64,000 nucleotides of DNA from Flammulina velutipes (Eukaryota > Basidiomycota > Agaricomycetes > Agaricales > Physalacriaceae), in assembly GCA_011800155.1 (NCBI GenBank), contig CM022378.1, positions 124,001 through 188,000 on the forward strand. The letters are read 5' to 3'. Below, piece by piece: positions 46,063 to 56,839 of this stretch. Position 1 is the stretch's first letter. Each line of letters opens with the position of its first letter. The notes under the pieces are model-generated. The model had not been told where the DNA came from. It was given only the letters and a program-made list of their open reading frames with translations, and ran no database searches. Both the position numbers and the translations under genes were made by a program.

Positions 46063-46953
46063 ACAGGTGTTCGTGATAGTGTTCTACAAGCTTAAGCTTG
46101 CGGTCGGCTATGTCGGCAGTGGCCACACAGCCTCCATCCAAATCTGGTTCTCATCTTTCACTCACGACGATGGCGACATTGCGGCTAGTTCTACAAACTC
46201 TCAGGTCTCAGGTGCGCTGTCTCGTTGAGTATGCATTTCATTTCAACACCTCGCATGCCTCGATATTTGGCTTCTAGCACCGTTATACGACGTATCCCGA
46301 AACATGGCCGATGCGGTCCTTTTGGACGACTTGTCGGCGTATCGACATGGCCAAGTCAGTGGCTGGTAGTGACTATTAGTGGTTGAATGCCAAAATGACG
46401 GGAGGTGGAGGTGCGTTTTCTTTGCTTGCATCACACTCCATTCAATCACCAACAAACACGATAGCACCGACCCTACGCATTTTCTTGGTTGTCACCCGAT
46501 TGGATAGGTAATGAAATGGATCTACTCATACATAGGTGGGGTCATCCATGATAGTCCACGAACCCTTATCCCATCCTTTAGCGTTTTTGAAAGCCTCGCA
46601 CGGATGTTGGCATCGATGTCAACATCAACGCCGTTGTACGAGATCAGCAAAACAAAGCACCGAGAGCTGAAGATTCAAGTCTTGATTCTGGCCCAAATCG
46701 ACTCAGCTTTCCCTCACCATCGTGCTGGCCCTTTGTGTGGCAGTATTGCCAGCAGGCTGAACTTCAATCGGCTTTGGAGCCAACATGAAGTCTAAAAGAC
46801 GATATGGATAGCGCCGCTGGAGGTGTGTGGTTCTTGTTTCCAAAGACAATACCTTTTCACTAAATCAATAAAGACCTTTGATGATGGCTGCGCAATCATC
46901 TTACTCATCGCGGTATATAAGACTTGGCGAACATGACCCTCTTTCTCAATATC
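46063..46953. other. No recognised gene
   Basis: 46511-46795 (+) is open for 94 codons and 46243-46467 (-) for 74, neither with a known motif or splice partners. No repeats. Confidence 0.35.
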
Positions 46954-47522
46954 ATGTCTGCGACGCCCTCTTCAGAGCTGGATTCTTCCACGCCACCATC
47001 CCATGCACCTATCGTATTACGTCGTGATGGGCATGGCTCCCTACTAGCACTTCCACGCCAGCATCTAGGTCGCACTTTCTCCGTGAGTAGAGTTGACCTA
47101 TTACGCGGCGAGAAAATGACAGAACTCACTAGGCTGTTGTCGAACAATGCAGCAAAGCTTTGAACACGACACACAGTGTTCAGCCTCTTTCGACCGTCAT
47201 CCCAGGACACATCGGAGAAAGTGTCAAAATCCACCCTCTCTATTATGCAGAAATGATTCCTTATGTCACGGAAATCAAGGTCTTGGTCAAGCGGAAGCGC
47301 TACAATAAGATACCAGTGTTTGGTATTGTCTTTGTTGTCAGCGTCGTAACGGCTTTTCTTGGGCTGAGGTTTCTTCTGGTAAGTGTTCTACATCCAATAA
47401 GCGGCCATTAAACTCATATATTCGCTTAGAATCATCGACTATTGGTATTTTTCGAGGGATTTAGTGGCGGTGGGTCTGTCGAACAGTCCGTTGAGGCTAT
47501 TGTGAAGGAATTTGGCTTGTAA
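46954..47522 (+). CDS. Single-pass membrane protein, 155 aa
   Basis: Exons 46954-47082, 47133-47378 and 47430-47522 join in phase to 156 codons. The N-terminal 45 residues are Ser/Pro-rich. A basic patch (VLVKRKRYNK) precedes one strong transmembrane segment (VFGIVFVVSVVTAFLGLRFLL). The C-terminal tail has a Gly/Ser turn (FEGFSGGGSVEQSVEAIV). The family is unknown. Intron 1 removes an in-frame stretch, so the unspliced ORF is misleading. Confidence 0.65.
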
Positions 47523-48821
47523 TCCCCGTGTGTACTTACGCCATAAAGCATATGCATTACATCTCGATTAAGACCCGGGTTGCCTCGTCCCTCGGCGCCA
47601 ATGCATTGCCGGCAACTCAGCCGCTGTCCACGATCCCGTCTCAGATCTCAGGTTGTGTTCGATCATGATCGAGAATCAATCGTTTGATTGACAGGAACAA
47701 GCTTAAAGTGAGTAGGGAAGGTACCTGATCGACAATCATGTGCCTCCATAAACACATTTGACTGAGCAATCATGACCTTTGCCAGTGCCTACAAAGCTCC
47801 CAATGGCGACAAGAAACAAGTCATGAGTTAAAAAGAACATATCTCCGACGGCGCGTTCTGTGTGGCACCGAGTGACTACGACGAGCTAGTGGCCTGCTTC
47901 GGCTTCGACGGGCTCTCAGCATCCGTGGAAGGATGACTTCCCGTACTCTGCATCCATGACTGCGATCTCCCTTAAAAGTGCACCACGGCATATCGACTCT
48001 GGAGCGACAGTATTGTGAGCTACATGGCACTTGGGTTTGTAGAGTACGTGGGCAGCAAAGATCTGCCCCCTAACACATGAATTATACTAAGTACATAAGG
48101 GCCAGTACGTAGTATAGGGGAGAAGAGCTATAGACACCTTGTATATGCTAAAACATTAGAAATGATTGCTACTATTGACGGATGCCAACAACTCCCTCAT
48201 AAACTCTGTAACAGGCATTCAGTGTCGCAGTTCATATGATTAATGACGCACGTACATGATAGAGCATCGAGATAACAAGATGATTGCCAGAAGCGACCGA
48301 GCAGCCTCTACGCTTCGGGCGACGACACGAACGATACATCGAATTCAAATTAAGCACTACTGGTATTGGTAAATGTCGTTGGACCGTGTCGTATTATCGT
48401 AGTCAAAACGATGTACAGGAAGTTGTGTTCCGACTGCACGCTTTGGAGCCGTCCTGTGAGAAATCTCGAAAGCAGAATGCAGCTCCACGCTCGAGCCAGT
48501 GATCCCCCGCGAGTTGGTACACCTGACTGCGCGTGAGAAAGAAGATATTGTGGACAGCCTGGACGCACCTTGACGAGCTTCATTTCGACTGAGATCGTGC
48601 ACGTTCGCTTTTATGCTCGTGCTCCACGCGTCCATTGCGTTTTGGCCTGTTATTATCATTCTCTCACTGCCTTTTCCTACCGAATCATCCGCGTAGTACA
48701 CCAATTCCTGACCAGATGCTGACGCAAATGCTTTCATCATGTTCCAGTTATGAGCGTCTCGAACAAGTAAGCGGCAGTTAGTGCCGGAATGCAGCTTGCG
48801 CAATGTAAAATGACCTAAGAT
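47523..48821. other. No recognised gene; one minus-strand ORF
   Basis: 48357-48803 on minus is open for 148 codons (NMMKAFASASGQELVYYADD), directly downstream of the PI4K relic but in a different frame and without PI4K motifs. It may be unrelated DNA fused at a rearrangement point. The remainder, 47523-48280, shows nothing. Confidence 0.35.
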
Positions 48822-49448
48822 TGGGTATGAGACACGCGAAGGGTATTATCCATTTAAACTGTCGATGCAGCCATTTTGTAGCCTGTACGCGTCGTTAATG
48901 GGAAAGATAGAGTATACTGGCCAAAGGTACCTTCGGATTGAGACGGCCATAGGGTTCCTCATCCTTCGGTTTGAACACTCTCCCCCCTTGCACGCGCAAA
49001 GTACGATCCAGACGCTCCCTTGGTAATCATTTTGGGATGAATGCCCTCCGCGACTGCCAATTTTAGAGAGTTCACTAAGCTATGCAGCAACATTTCAGTC
49101 ATGGGAGGCTTGTGGTCGAGTGTCTTGACCTGGGTAATATCAGCGTTCAAGTCAAGGACGACGGCGCAGAGGCGCACAATATCATTCAACGATGCGGTGG
49201 TCAGCACCTGCGGCTCGAAGACACCTCCCCATATCCGTTTCTTGGCGTGTTCTGGTTCCTTCTTTTTGCGCTTTACTCGCTGAGCGGTAGATTCTGTCCA
49301 TCTGCGTAGCTCCGACTGTATCGATCAATGCTGCCAGATTTATGTGCTCGTCGTCGTCCACGACCTGTCGGGGCCATGAGCTGGGCAGTCTTGCCGACGT
49401 CGTCGACATCGTCGACGTTCTGGGAAAGCGCTTATCCCGCCCTAGCAA
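48822..49448 (-). pseudogene. Relic of type II phosphatidylinositol 4-kinase
   Basis: Type II PI4-kinases make PI4P on membranes of the trans-Golgi and endosomes. The relic shows LRRWTESTAQRVKRKKK, VKTLDHKPPMT, EGIHPKMITKGASGSYFARA (the nucleotide-binding start), FKPKDEEPYGRLNPK and, after a 3' splice site, TKWLHRQFKWIIPFACLIPN. The order is correct, but the pieces lie in different frames. One shift is in a run of six G at about 48982-48987, where five would keep the frame. Another lies near 49330. The remaining two thirds of the kinase are missing. The homology is firm because several long family motifs are in order. Confidence 0.7.
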
Positions 49449-49713
49449 GTGTGTATCTATGCATAGTCAGTAAGTTCTCTGGTACTTACATGTCCTGCCA
49501 GTATTAGCTCACTGTGTAGTAACCACCCGTCGACACAGCCTGAGGACACAACGGTCGACCAAGTGTTGTGGTAGTACAACTGGGTGGGTAGTCTGGCAGA
49601 AAAAAGGGTACGATGAATATAACAAAAGGAGCAGTGACGATATCGGGTATGAACTTGGAGGAGGAAAGAGGTGACGCAACAAAATTGGACCGAAGTTTTG
49701 TAAACGTAATTAT
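49449..49713. other. No gene seen
   Basis: Short shadow frames only. A CACTGTGTAGTAAC motif at 49510 resembles a CACTA-type terminus, but no inverted partner was found beyond the Tnp2 gene. Confidence 0.3.
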
Positions 49714-50097
49714 ATGCCTAATACTGTAAGATTGGTGGCTGTGAAGTTTGACGCAAAGGACCCTGACGAAGAGCCCCCAGAGAAACAAGTTAACAACCCT
49801 AACGGTTTGTTAAAGGAAACCTATTCGGTGAAGACTAGATGGTTTCTTCCAACGCCCTCTCTACCTTTTACCAAATATCACCCAAAAGTCCGTCGCCGCG
49901 GTACTTATGTTCCATTTCGGTCGGAGATGATCATGCCGTTCAAACTTCAGGCTGTCAAGTTTGATATCCCGTTCTATCGGGAGCCTTACCGAAAAGGATG
50001 CAAGCGCTGGAGATTCAGAAGATCCGTCGCGAAATCGTATAGCGCCTTATTGAAGAAGTTTAGCCGAGATAGAGCGCCGAAACATGTTTGTCTTTGA
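49714..50097 (+). CDS. Possible small basic protein, 127 aa
   Basis: A single-exon frame rich in Lys, Arg and Pro (VAVKFDAKDPDEEPPEK, later KGCKRWRFRRSVAKSYSALL). It ends 135 bp before the Tnp2 start. No domain is recognised. It could be an upstream exon or accessory ORF of the transposon, or a chance frame. Confidence 0.3.
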   Translation: MPNTVRLVAVKFDAKDPDEEPPEKQVNNPNGLLKETYSVKTRWFLPTPSLPFTKYHPKVRRRGTYVPFRSEMIMPFKLQAVKFDIPFYREPYRKGCKRWRFRRSVAKSYSALLKKFSRDRAPKHVCL

Positions 50098-50232
50098 TTG
50101 GCCGAGCTCGAGGGAAGATTCGAGCTTCCTACCGTAACCTGTCTACTGCACGAATCACTTGGTTCTCTTGGTTTGTCGGGTAGGTGGATTGTAATGGCCA
50201 TCATATCCGTTTAACCCACTTTAACAGGCCTC

Positions 50233-53200
50233 ATGAAGAGCAGGAAGACTGCGCCTATCCTCTGCCAGTGCCAGACTTGCATTTCCCAGACGTACGATGA
50301 TCCCTCTGGGAATGCACATCGGGGAAAACTCTGGCCTCAAAGGGCATATCAGGATCATGTACGCGATTTGAATACCACCGCTCGTACAAAGCTTTTTGCC
50401 AGCCACCTCTCATCCTCCACGGGTTCTGACGACCCATCACCCTCTACCGATTCAGAGGCTCGGGTTGTCAAGCACCATCGCGAGAAAGCCGGCTCTTCTG
50501 CAGACCCTCACAACAATCTTAGCGACGATCTAGTCGCCGTTCAATTAAAATCTGACGGAGATCGCCTCCAGTGCAGTGGTGATGTCCTTGCCGGGTTCGA
50601 GATGGCAGAGATTCGCTTTTTGGCGCCACCTGAACTTGGCTCGACACCTCTAGACCCTTCTGTACCCCCCACCGATCCTCGCCTACAGCTTGATGCCAGC
50701 CACCACGATTCACAGATGATCCAGGACTTTGAAGTCTGGTTATTGGCCGTTGACTCACGAGTCACTGATGGCCTGAAATCAGTGCATGCCGGAAGGCGCG
50801 TTGTTGCTGAGAGAAACAGGCGCATTCTGGAGACTTTATTCCCCAAACTAGCAGAGCTCAAGCAAAGGGCGTATAACCGCCAGCTTGAAATGAACCCTGT
50901 CTACACAGGTGATGCTCTTCCTTTTTCCTCTATAACATAGCGGCTTACGTTGTCCAGCGGAATACTTTCAGCAATACAACCTCAATCTGAATCCGTTGGT
51001 CCTCCTGAGCTACATGCTTGTTGCGACCCTTCAAATCTTTGCCCATGCATCATCCGACCACTGCTCTTTCTTGCTCGCAGGTCTTCGTACTCTCATCCAG
51101 ATTGCACTTAGCTCAGTTGACGCTTCAGGCGACCGCATCGCAGCAATCATAGGCTCCATACCCTCTACCATCCGTGGCGTCACATCTCATCTCACTCCTG
51201 ACCCGGCAACCAAGGCCTTCATTTGCTGTCCACGATGTTACCACCTGTATGAGTTAGGCGATGGTGGCGACAGTACATCATACCCTGAGCACTGCTCACA
51301 CCGTGCTACAGCCACATCCAACGCATGTGGTCGGCGCCTTCGGAGACGTTCCAAGTCGACCAAGTCTTGGGCACCAACACGGGAGTACCTAACTCAAAGT
51401 TTTCGGCACTGGCTTGGGCAACTGTATACGCGCCCAGGTATGGACCGCGTCCTCCACCGCGATCCACGGTCAATGTCTCTCAAGGATGGCGTACTTCGGG
51501 ATATATGGGATGGAGAAATCTTGCGCAATTTTGAAGGCCCCGTCAAAGGCAGACATTTTCTAGACGGTGAAGGCGAGGATCGACTAGTGTTCGGCATAAA
51601 TCAGGATGGATTCAATCCTTTTGGCAACCGCGCAGCTGGCAAAATGGTTTCTGTCGGACCTATCTACCTGGTTTGCTTCAACCTCCCGCCTGACTTGAGG
51701 TACCGACCGGAGAATATATTTCTCGCAGGTGTTATCCCTGGACCTGGAGAACCCTCCAAAGAGCAGATGAATGAGCTACTGCGGCCTCTCATATCCGATC
51801 TGTTAATCAGCTGGAGGGATGGTTTTTTCTTAGACCGGACACCGAATTCGCCTAGTGGACGCCGCGTTCGCTGTGCGCTGGTTCCCATCATTGCAGACCT
51901 CCCTGCTGCACGACGTCTTGCCGGTATTGGATCATACGCTAGCAGCCACTGGTGCTCAGAATGCAATCAAACCATTCAGGATCGTAACAATGTTGACCCC
52001 CTCTCCTTTACTCCGCGTGATAATGCTGCACATCTCAAACATGCGAAGGAGTGGCTGGACGCACAGACAGATCACGAGCGAGAGGAGCTGTATAATGAGC
52101 ATCACATCCGGTGGTCTGCACTTCTCGAGCTGCCTTATTGGGATCCCACACGGTTTATCACCATTGACTCCATGCACGGATTCTACCTTGGCCTATTCCA
52201 TAACCATATCCGCGCAATTTGGGGTATGGATGTCAAGTTCGAGGAAGGACCGGAACAATGCTCTTTTCTGTCTTCAGCAACACCTCGGCCTGATGAAATC
52301 ACTCGTGCTCTCCACAGCATTGCCACGGAAAATGTTGACGTGGCCTGCAATTCGATCAAAGCCCCCGTTTTGCAACACCTCTGTCGGGAACGGGGACTCC
52401 GTTTTAAAGGCACCAAGATGGCATTGGTGCAACGCTTGATCGACTCGGTGCGTATCTTATCCTACCTGGGATTCCACTTCCATTGAGTACATCAGCTCCA
52501 GGCCGGTTCTAAGGATCCCGCTACTGACGAGGGTAGCGGCGCCACTGAGGCATCTAATGCTGGCGCACCTCCCGACAATCCATTGGATGTAAGGCAGTTT
52601 ATTGAAAGATGACATGGCCAATTGACTCCCTTGTAGCCGTTCGATATCGATTCTCTCTTTCGTTACGGCCAGAAGTCTCAGCTGGCAAAGCTGGATCGGC
52701 CTGAGCTTGTTCGTCTATGTGGGCTAAAGATCCCGGGGAACGACTACTCCCAGATGGGCATAGCCGCTCTGGTCAACGCTCTCCAGCAAGCTGTACGCTC
52801 CCTGATTTTCATGGACGATCATCTCTGATTTTGTGTAGCGCAAGGATCTCGGCTACGTCAACGCCAATGGCCATGTGATCAGACCGATGCAGGCGCGTAA
52901 ACCAGTGCAGAAGACGAGACACCTTGGAAAGACAACAGCTGTACTGGGTTCCCAGGTCCTAGCCGAGGTCCGCCGTGACATGTCTAGACGAAATATCCCT
53001 GGTGATGTTGGTCGGACCACTTCTAGGCCGGGAGAGGTCAAGTGGGGCAAGCTGACCGCGGATGAATGGAAGAATCTGTGTGTCATCCACCTTCCATTCA
53101 CGCTGACTCGCCTCTGGGGCGAGTTCAGATACAGCAAGAATGCCGAAGAACAACGCAAATATAAAATGCTTCAAAACTACCTGCATCTGGTCGAAGCCGT

Positions 53201-54259
53201 CTCGTTGGCAACTCAGGATCGCCTCACAGAGGATTCAATCCAACGCTACGAATGCACAATGCAAACCTACCTCAAAGGAGTCCTTGACCTCTACATGGGA
53301 GCTCACATTCTGCCATACCAACATCTCGCTCTGCATTTCGGAGAGCATCTTCGGCGGTGGGGTCCCACAAGATCATGGCGGTGTTTTGCCTTTGAACGGT
53401 ACAATGGCATGCTCCAGAAGACAAATACGAACCGCAAATTTAGTACGTGGTGTAGTTTGTGAAGGCTTTCCAGTTGTGGTCATTCTCATGTACAATCAGG
53501 TGAACTGGAGAAAACGATGTTGCGACAATTTCTTACAACGCTCTGGCAATCAGGCTCTCTACCCACCCTACTGACTCCTGTTGTTACGGCTTATCAGAAC
53601 TACATTGTAGGCGGGAATCAAGGAACATGGACAGAACAGGTTGCACCGTCGGAAGCCCTCCAGGCTAGGAAATCCCAGAAGACCGACACACTAAGCCCAC
53701 AGGAATACACCCTCCTCAAAGAGTGGATTTCAGACCATGAGCCCACATCTCCGATCAAATCCATCTACAACAAGGTGCTTCCCCTCAATAGGGTCAACTA
53801 TCGCAACCGGACGTTCACAGGAAAAGCACATAGCGATTCGACTAGTGCGGTGGTCACCGCCGATGGGGAGGTTGGATACATCAAGAAACTCTTCCAACAC
53901 GCACATACATGGAAGGGGATGGAAATTACGGAGAGGTTCGCGGTGATCGACATTCTTCGTGAGGTGGACGAAAGTTCTGCTGCTTTGGATGTCTATCGTC
54001 TAGCGGGCAACGCGGCGGGAAGGCTTGTCAGGTGTAGATGGAGCAAATCGGTTCTAGTGAGACCACTGGGCCACTTTGCACCGTGCGCACTGACAAGCAT
54101 GCGCGAGACTCACAACAATGAGCCTGTTCTACATGCATTCCCTCTAATGCCAGTGGCGGTAAGTCGAGAGCCTGACGGTGAATAAATTCTGATGTCATTG
54201 TGTAGGATCTGAAGGTCATGTCGCAGGAGCCGTCGTATCTGCGTGAGGTGATTGAGTGA
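50233..54259 (+). CDS. Tnp2-type transposase, intact, 1243 aa
   Basis: Seven exons join in phase with no stop: 50233-50908, 50958-52447, 52496-52588, 52637-52792, 52839-53442, 53500-54158 and 54206-54259. The start has a Cys motif (CQCQTC), and CCPRCYHLY is a second zinc-binding candidate. The Tnp2 (CACTA/EnSpm) core follows: FGINQDGFNPFGNRAAGK, CALVPIIADLPAARRLAGIG, HWCSECNQ, HIRWSALLELPYWDPTRFI, IDSMHGFYLGLFHNHIRAIW (about residue 629). A SAP-like DNA-binding motif (LQHLCRERGLRFKGTKMALV) lies at about 698-722 and a related LDRPELVRLCGLK block further on. The second conserved block is HLALHFGEHLRRWGPTRSW and FERYNGMLQKTNTN. The reading frame is complete, so this copy may be active or recently so. 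Terminal inverted repeats were not found by eye. Confidence 0.85.
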
Positions 54260-54832
54260 CTGTTGATAGCATACATTGTGGAAGAATTAGTGAAATAAAA
54301 ACTCTGGAAAAACATGGAGACCGACTGAATGGCGTCCATTTTGAGCAATCCATTCACACTCAGGACTGCCTCCGGACCCCCCGTATAAGGAAGTGTGGAT
54401 CTGACACATATCTCTGACGTTGTCATTGTGGGACTATAAGAGAAGTGTGAGTTCAAGACCTGTCTATTTCGATAGCGATGGTAGCACCTGATACCACGAC
54501 GATGGCTGATGCTTCGGTACTAGACCTATCTTCACACGTCCTTTTCATGCCACTGTCTGTAGCATACCTGCCACAGGCAGTACAGGCTCTGGGAACGTTG
54601 GGGATAATGTACCCAGGCAGGGGATCTGGTGGTGATGCCAATGAGTCGCCTGTGGCTGTGGGCACAAGTGGGTATATGCAGTGGACATTAACCCTTTCTG
54701 CAGCGACAAAAGAATATTACCGAGTGCTTGAGATCCAGGACAGGGTGCCGCATCCCCGACCAAATGACGCCCATGCTGAACGACGGGCAAGTTGCAGTGT
54801 CTGAAGCTGTGCGTGCTGAAGCTCTGGTGCTA
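54260..54832. other. Spacer between transposase and satellite, one weak ORF
   Basis: 54478-54804 (+) is open for 108 codons with no recognised domain, and a minus-strand frame overlaps it. If the Tnp2 element has a right end, it should lie here; none was recognised. Confidence 0.3.
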
Positions 54833-56540
54833 TTTTTGTAATCACACATAAACCCACTCTCCAGAGTCTCCACGGTGATTTGTGCAGTCAGCAGCCTTTG
54901 GCACTGCACGCCATGGCTCTTGGATGTTGTCTGGACGTTCAGGAGCACCGTAGACTGGGTTGGCACTCTGTGCCAGGGCTCCTAGGCGATACAGATCTAC
55001 TCTCCACGATGATTTGTGCAGTCAGCAGCCTTTGGCACTGCACGCCATGGCTCTTGGATGTTGTCTGGACGTTCAGGAGCACCGTAGACTGGGTTGGCAC
55101 TCTGTGCCAGGGCTCCTAGGCGATACAGATCTACTCTCCACGATGATTTGTGCAGTCAGCAGCCTTTGGCACTGCACGCCATGGCTCTTGGATGTTGTCT
55201 GGACGTTCAGGAGCACCGTAGACTGGGTTGGCACTCTGTGCCAGGGCTCCTAGGCGATACAGATCTACTCTCCACGATGATTTGTGCAGTCAGCAGCCTT
55301 TGGCACTGCACGCCATGGCTCTTGGATGTTGTCTGGACGTTCAGGAGCACCGTAGACTGGGTTGGCACTCTGTGCCAGGGCTCCTAGGCGATACAGATCT
55401 ACTCTCCACGATGATTTGTGCAGTCAGCAGCCTTTGGCACTGCACGCCATGGCTCTTGGATGTTGTCTGGACGTTCAGGAGCACCGTAGACTGGGTTGGC
55501 ACTCTGTGCCAGGGCTCCTAGGCGATACAGATCTACTCTCCACGATGATTTATGCAGTCAGCAGCCTTTGGCACTGCACGCCATGGCTCTTGGATGTTGT
55601 CTGGACGTTCAGTAGCACCGTAGACTGGGTTGGCACTCTGTGCCAGGGCTCCTAGGCGATACAGATCTACTCTCCACGATGATTTATGCAGTCAGCAGCC
55701 TTTGGCACTGCACGCCATGGCTCTTGGATGTTGTCTGGACGTTCAGGAGCACCGTAGACTGGGTTGGCACTCTGTGCCAGGGCTCCTAGGCGATACAGAT
55801 CTACTCTCCACGATGATTTGTGCAGTCAGCAGCCTTTGGCACTGCACGCCATGGCTCTTGGATGTTGTCTGGACGTTCAGGAGCACCGTAGACTGGGTTG
55901 GCACTCTGTGCCAGGGCTCCTAGGCGATACAGATCTACTCTCCACGATGATTTGTGCAGTCAGCAGCCTTTGGCACTGCACGCCATGGCTCTTGGATGTT
56001 GTCTGGACGTTCAGGAGCACCGTAGACTGGGTTGGCACTCTGTGCCAGGGCTCCTAGGCGATACAGATCTACTCTCCACGATGATTTGTGCAGTCAGCAG
56101 CCTTTGGCACTGCACGCCATGGCTCTTGGATGTTGTCTGGACGTTCAGTAGCACCGTAGACTGGGTTGGCACTCTGTGCCAGGGCTCCTAGGCGATACAG
56201 ATCTACTCTCCACGATGATTTATGCAGTCAGCAGCCTTTGGCACTGCACGCCATGGCTCTTGGATGTTGTCTGGACGTTCAGTAGCACCGTAGACTGGGT
56301 TGGCACTCTGTGCCAGGGCTCCTAGGCGATACAGATCTACTCTCCACGATGATTTATGCAGTCAGCAGCCTTTGGCACTGCACGCCATGGCTCTTGGATG
56401 TTGTCTGGACGTTCAGGAGCACCGTAGACTGGGTTGGCACTCTGTGCCAGGGCTCCTAGGCGATACAGATCTACTCTCCACGATGATTTGTGCAGTCAGC
56501 AGCCTTTGGCACTGCACGCCATGGCTCTTGGATGTTGTCT
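54833..56540. repeat. 134-bp satellite, about 12.5 copies
   Basis: Nearly identical 134-bp units. Variation is limited to sites such as TTTGTGCAG/TTTATGCAG and CAGGAGC/CAGTAGC. Each unit has two dyads, TGGCACTGCACGCCA and TGGCACTCTGTGCCA, spaced 62 and 72 bp alternately. Open frames of 97 codons starting every 134 bp are by-products. Confidence 0.95.
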
Positions 56541-56745
56541 GAGTGTCCCTCACTATGTACGAGCACTGGCAAGTGTTGCCAACTCATTCTATGTTGCCAA
56601 AAAGGTTCAAAGGATGATCCACTGCCCATTGTGAATGCTCGCAAGTGTTGCCATCACGCTCTGACTGTGTCATTTGATTGCAGGAGTGTCCCTCGCCATC
56701 GCCACGTATGAGGTCGCAAGTGTTGCCAACTCTGTCACACTGAAG
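56541..56745. repeat. Diverged copies of the 310-type satellite unit
   Basis: After the last 134-bp unit the sequence switches to the 16.7-kb satellite type: GCACTGGCAAGTGTTGCCAA, TCTATGTTGCCAAAAAGGTT, CAAAGGATGATCCACTGCCC, GCAAGTGTTGCCATCACG, TCATTTGATTGCAGGAGTGT. About 1.4 units are present in the same orientation and order, with moderate divergence. Confidence 0.85.
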
Positions 56746-56839
56746 GCAGACGGCACTTCAGGAGTCGTATATGAGAACTAGAATGTGTACACACTGTAGA
56801 GCAGAAATATGCATGTCCTTAGCAATAATTATGTAGTTT

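Noticed and set aside
49510..49530. CACTA-type left terminus of the intact Tnp2 element
   Set aside because: CACTG is present, but no inverted counterpart was found to the right of 54259.
54960..56634. 97-codon ORFs repeated every 134 bp as genes
   Set aside because: Same satellite logic; 134 is not a multiple of three and every copy stops identically.
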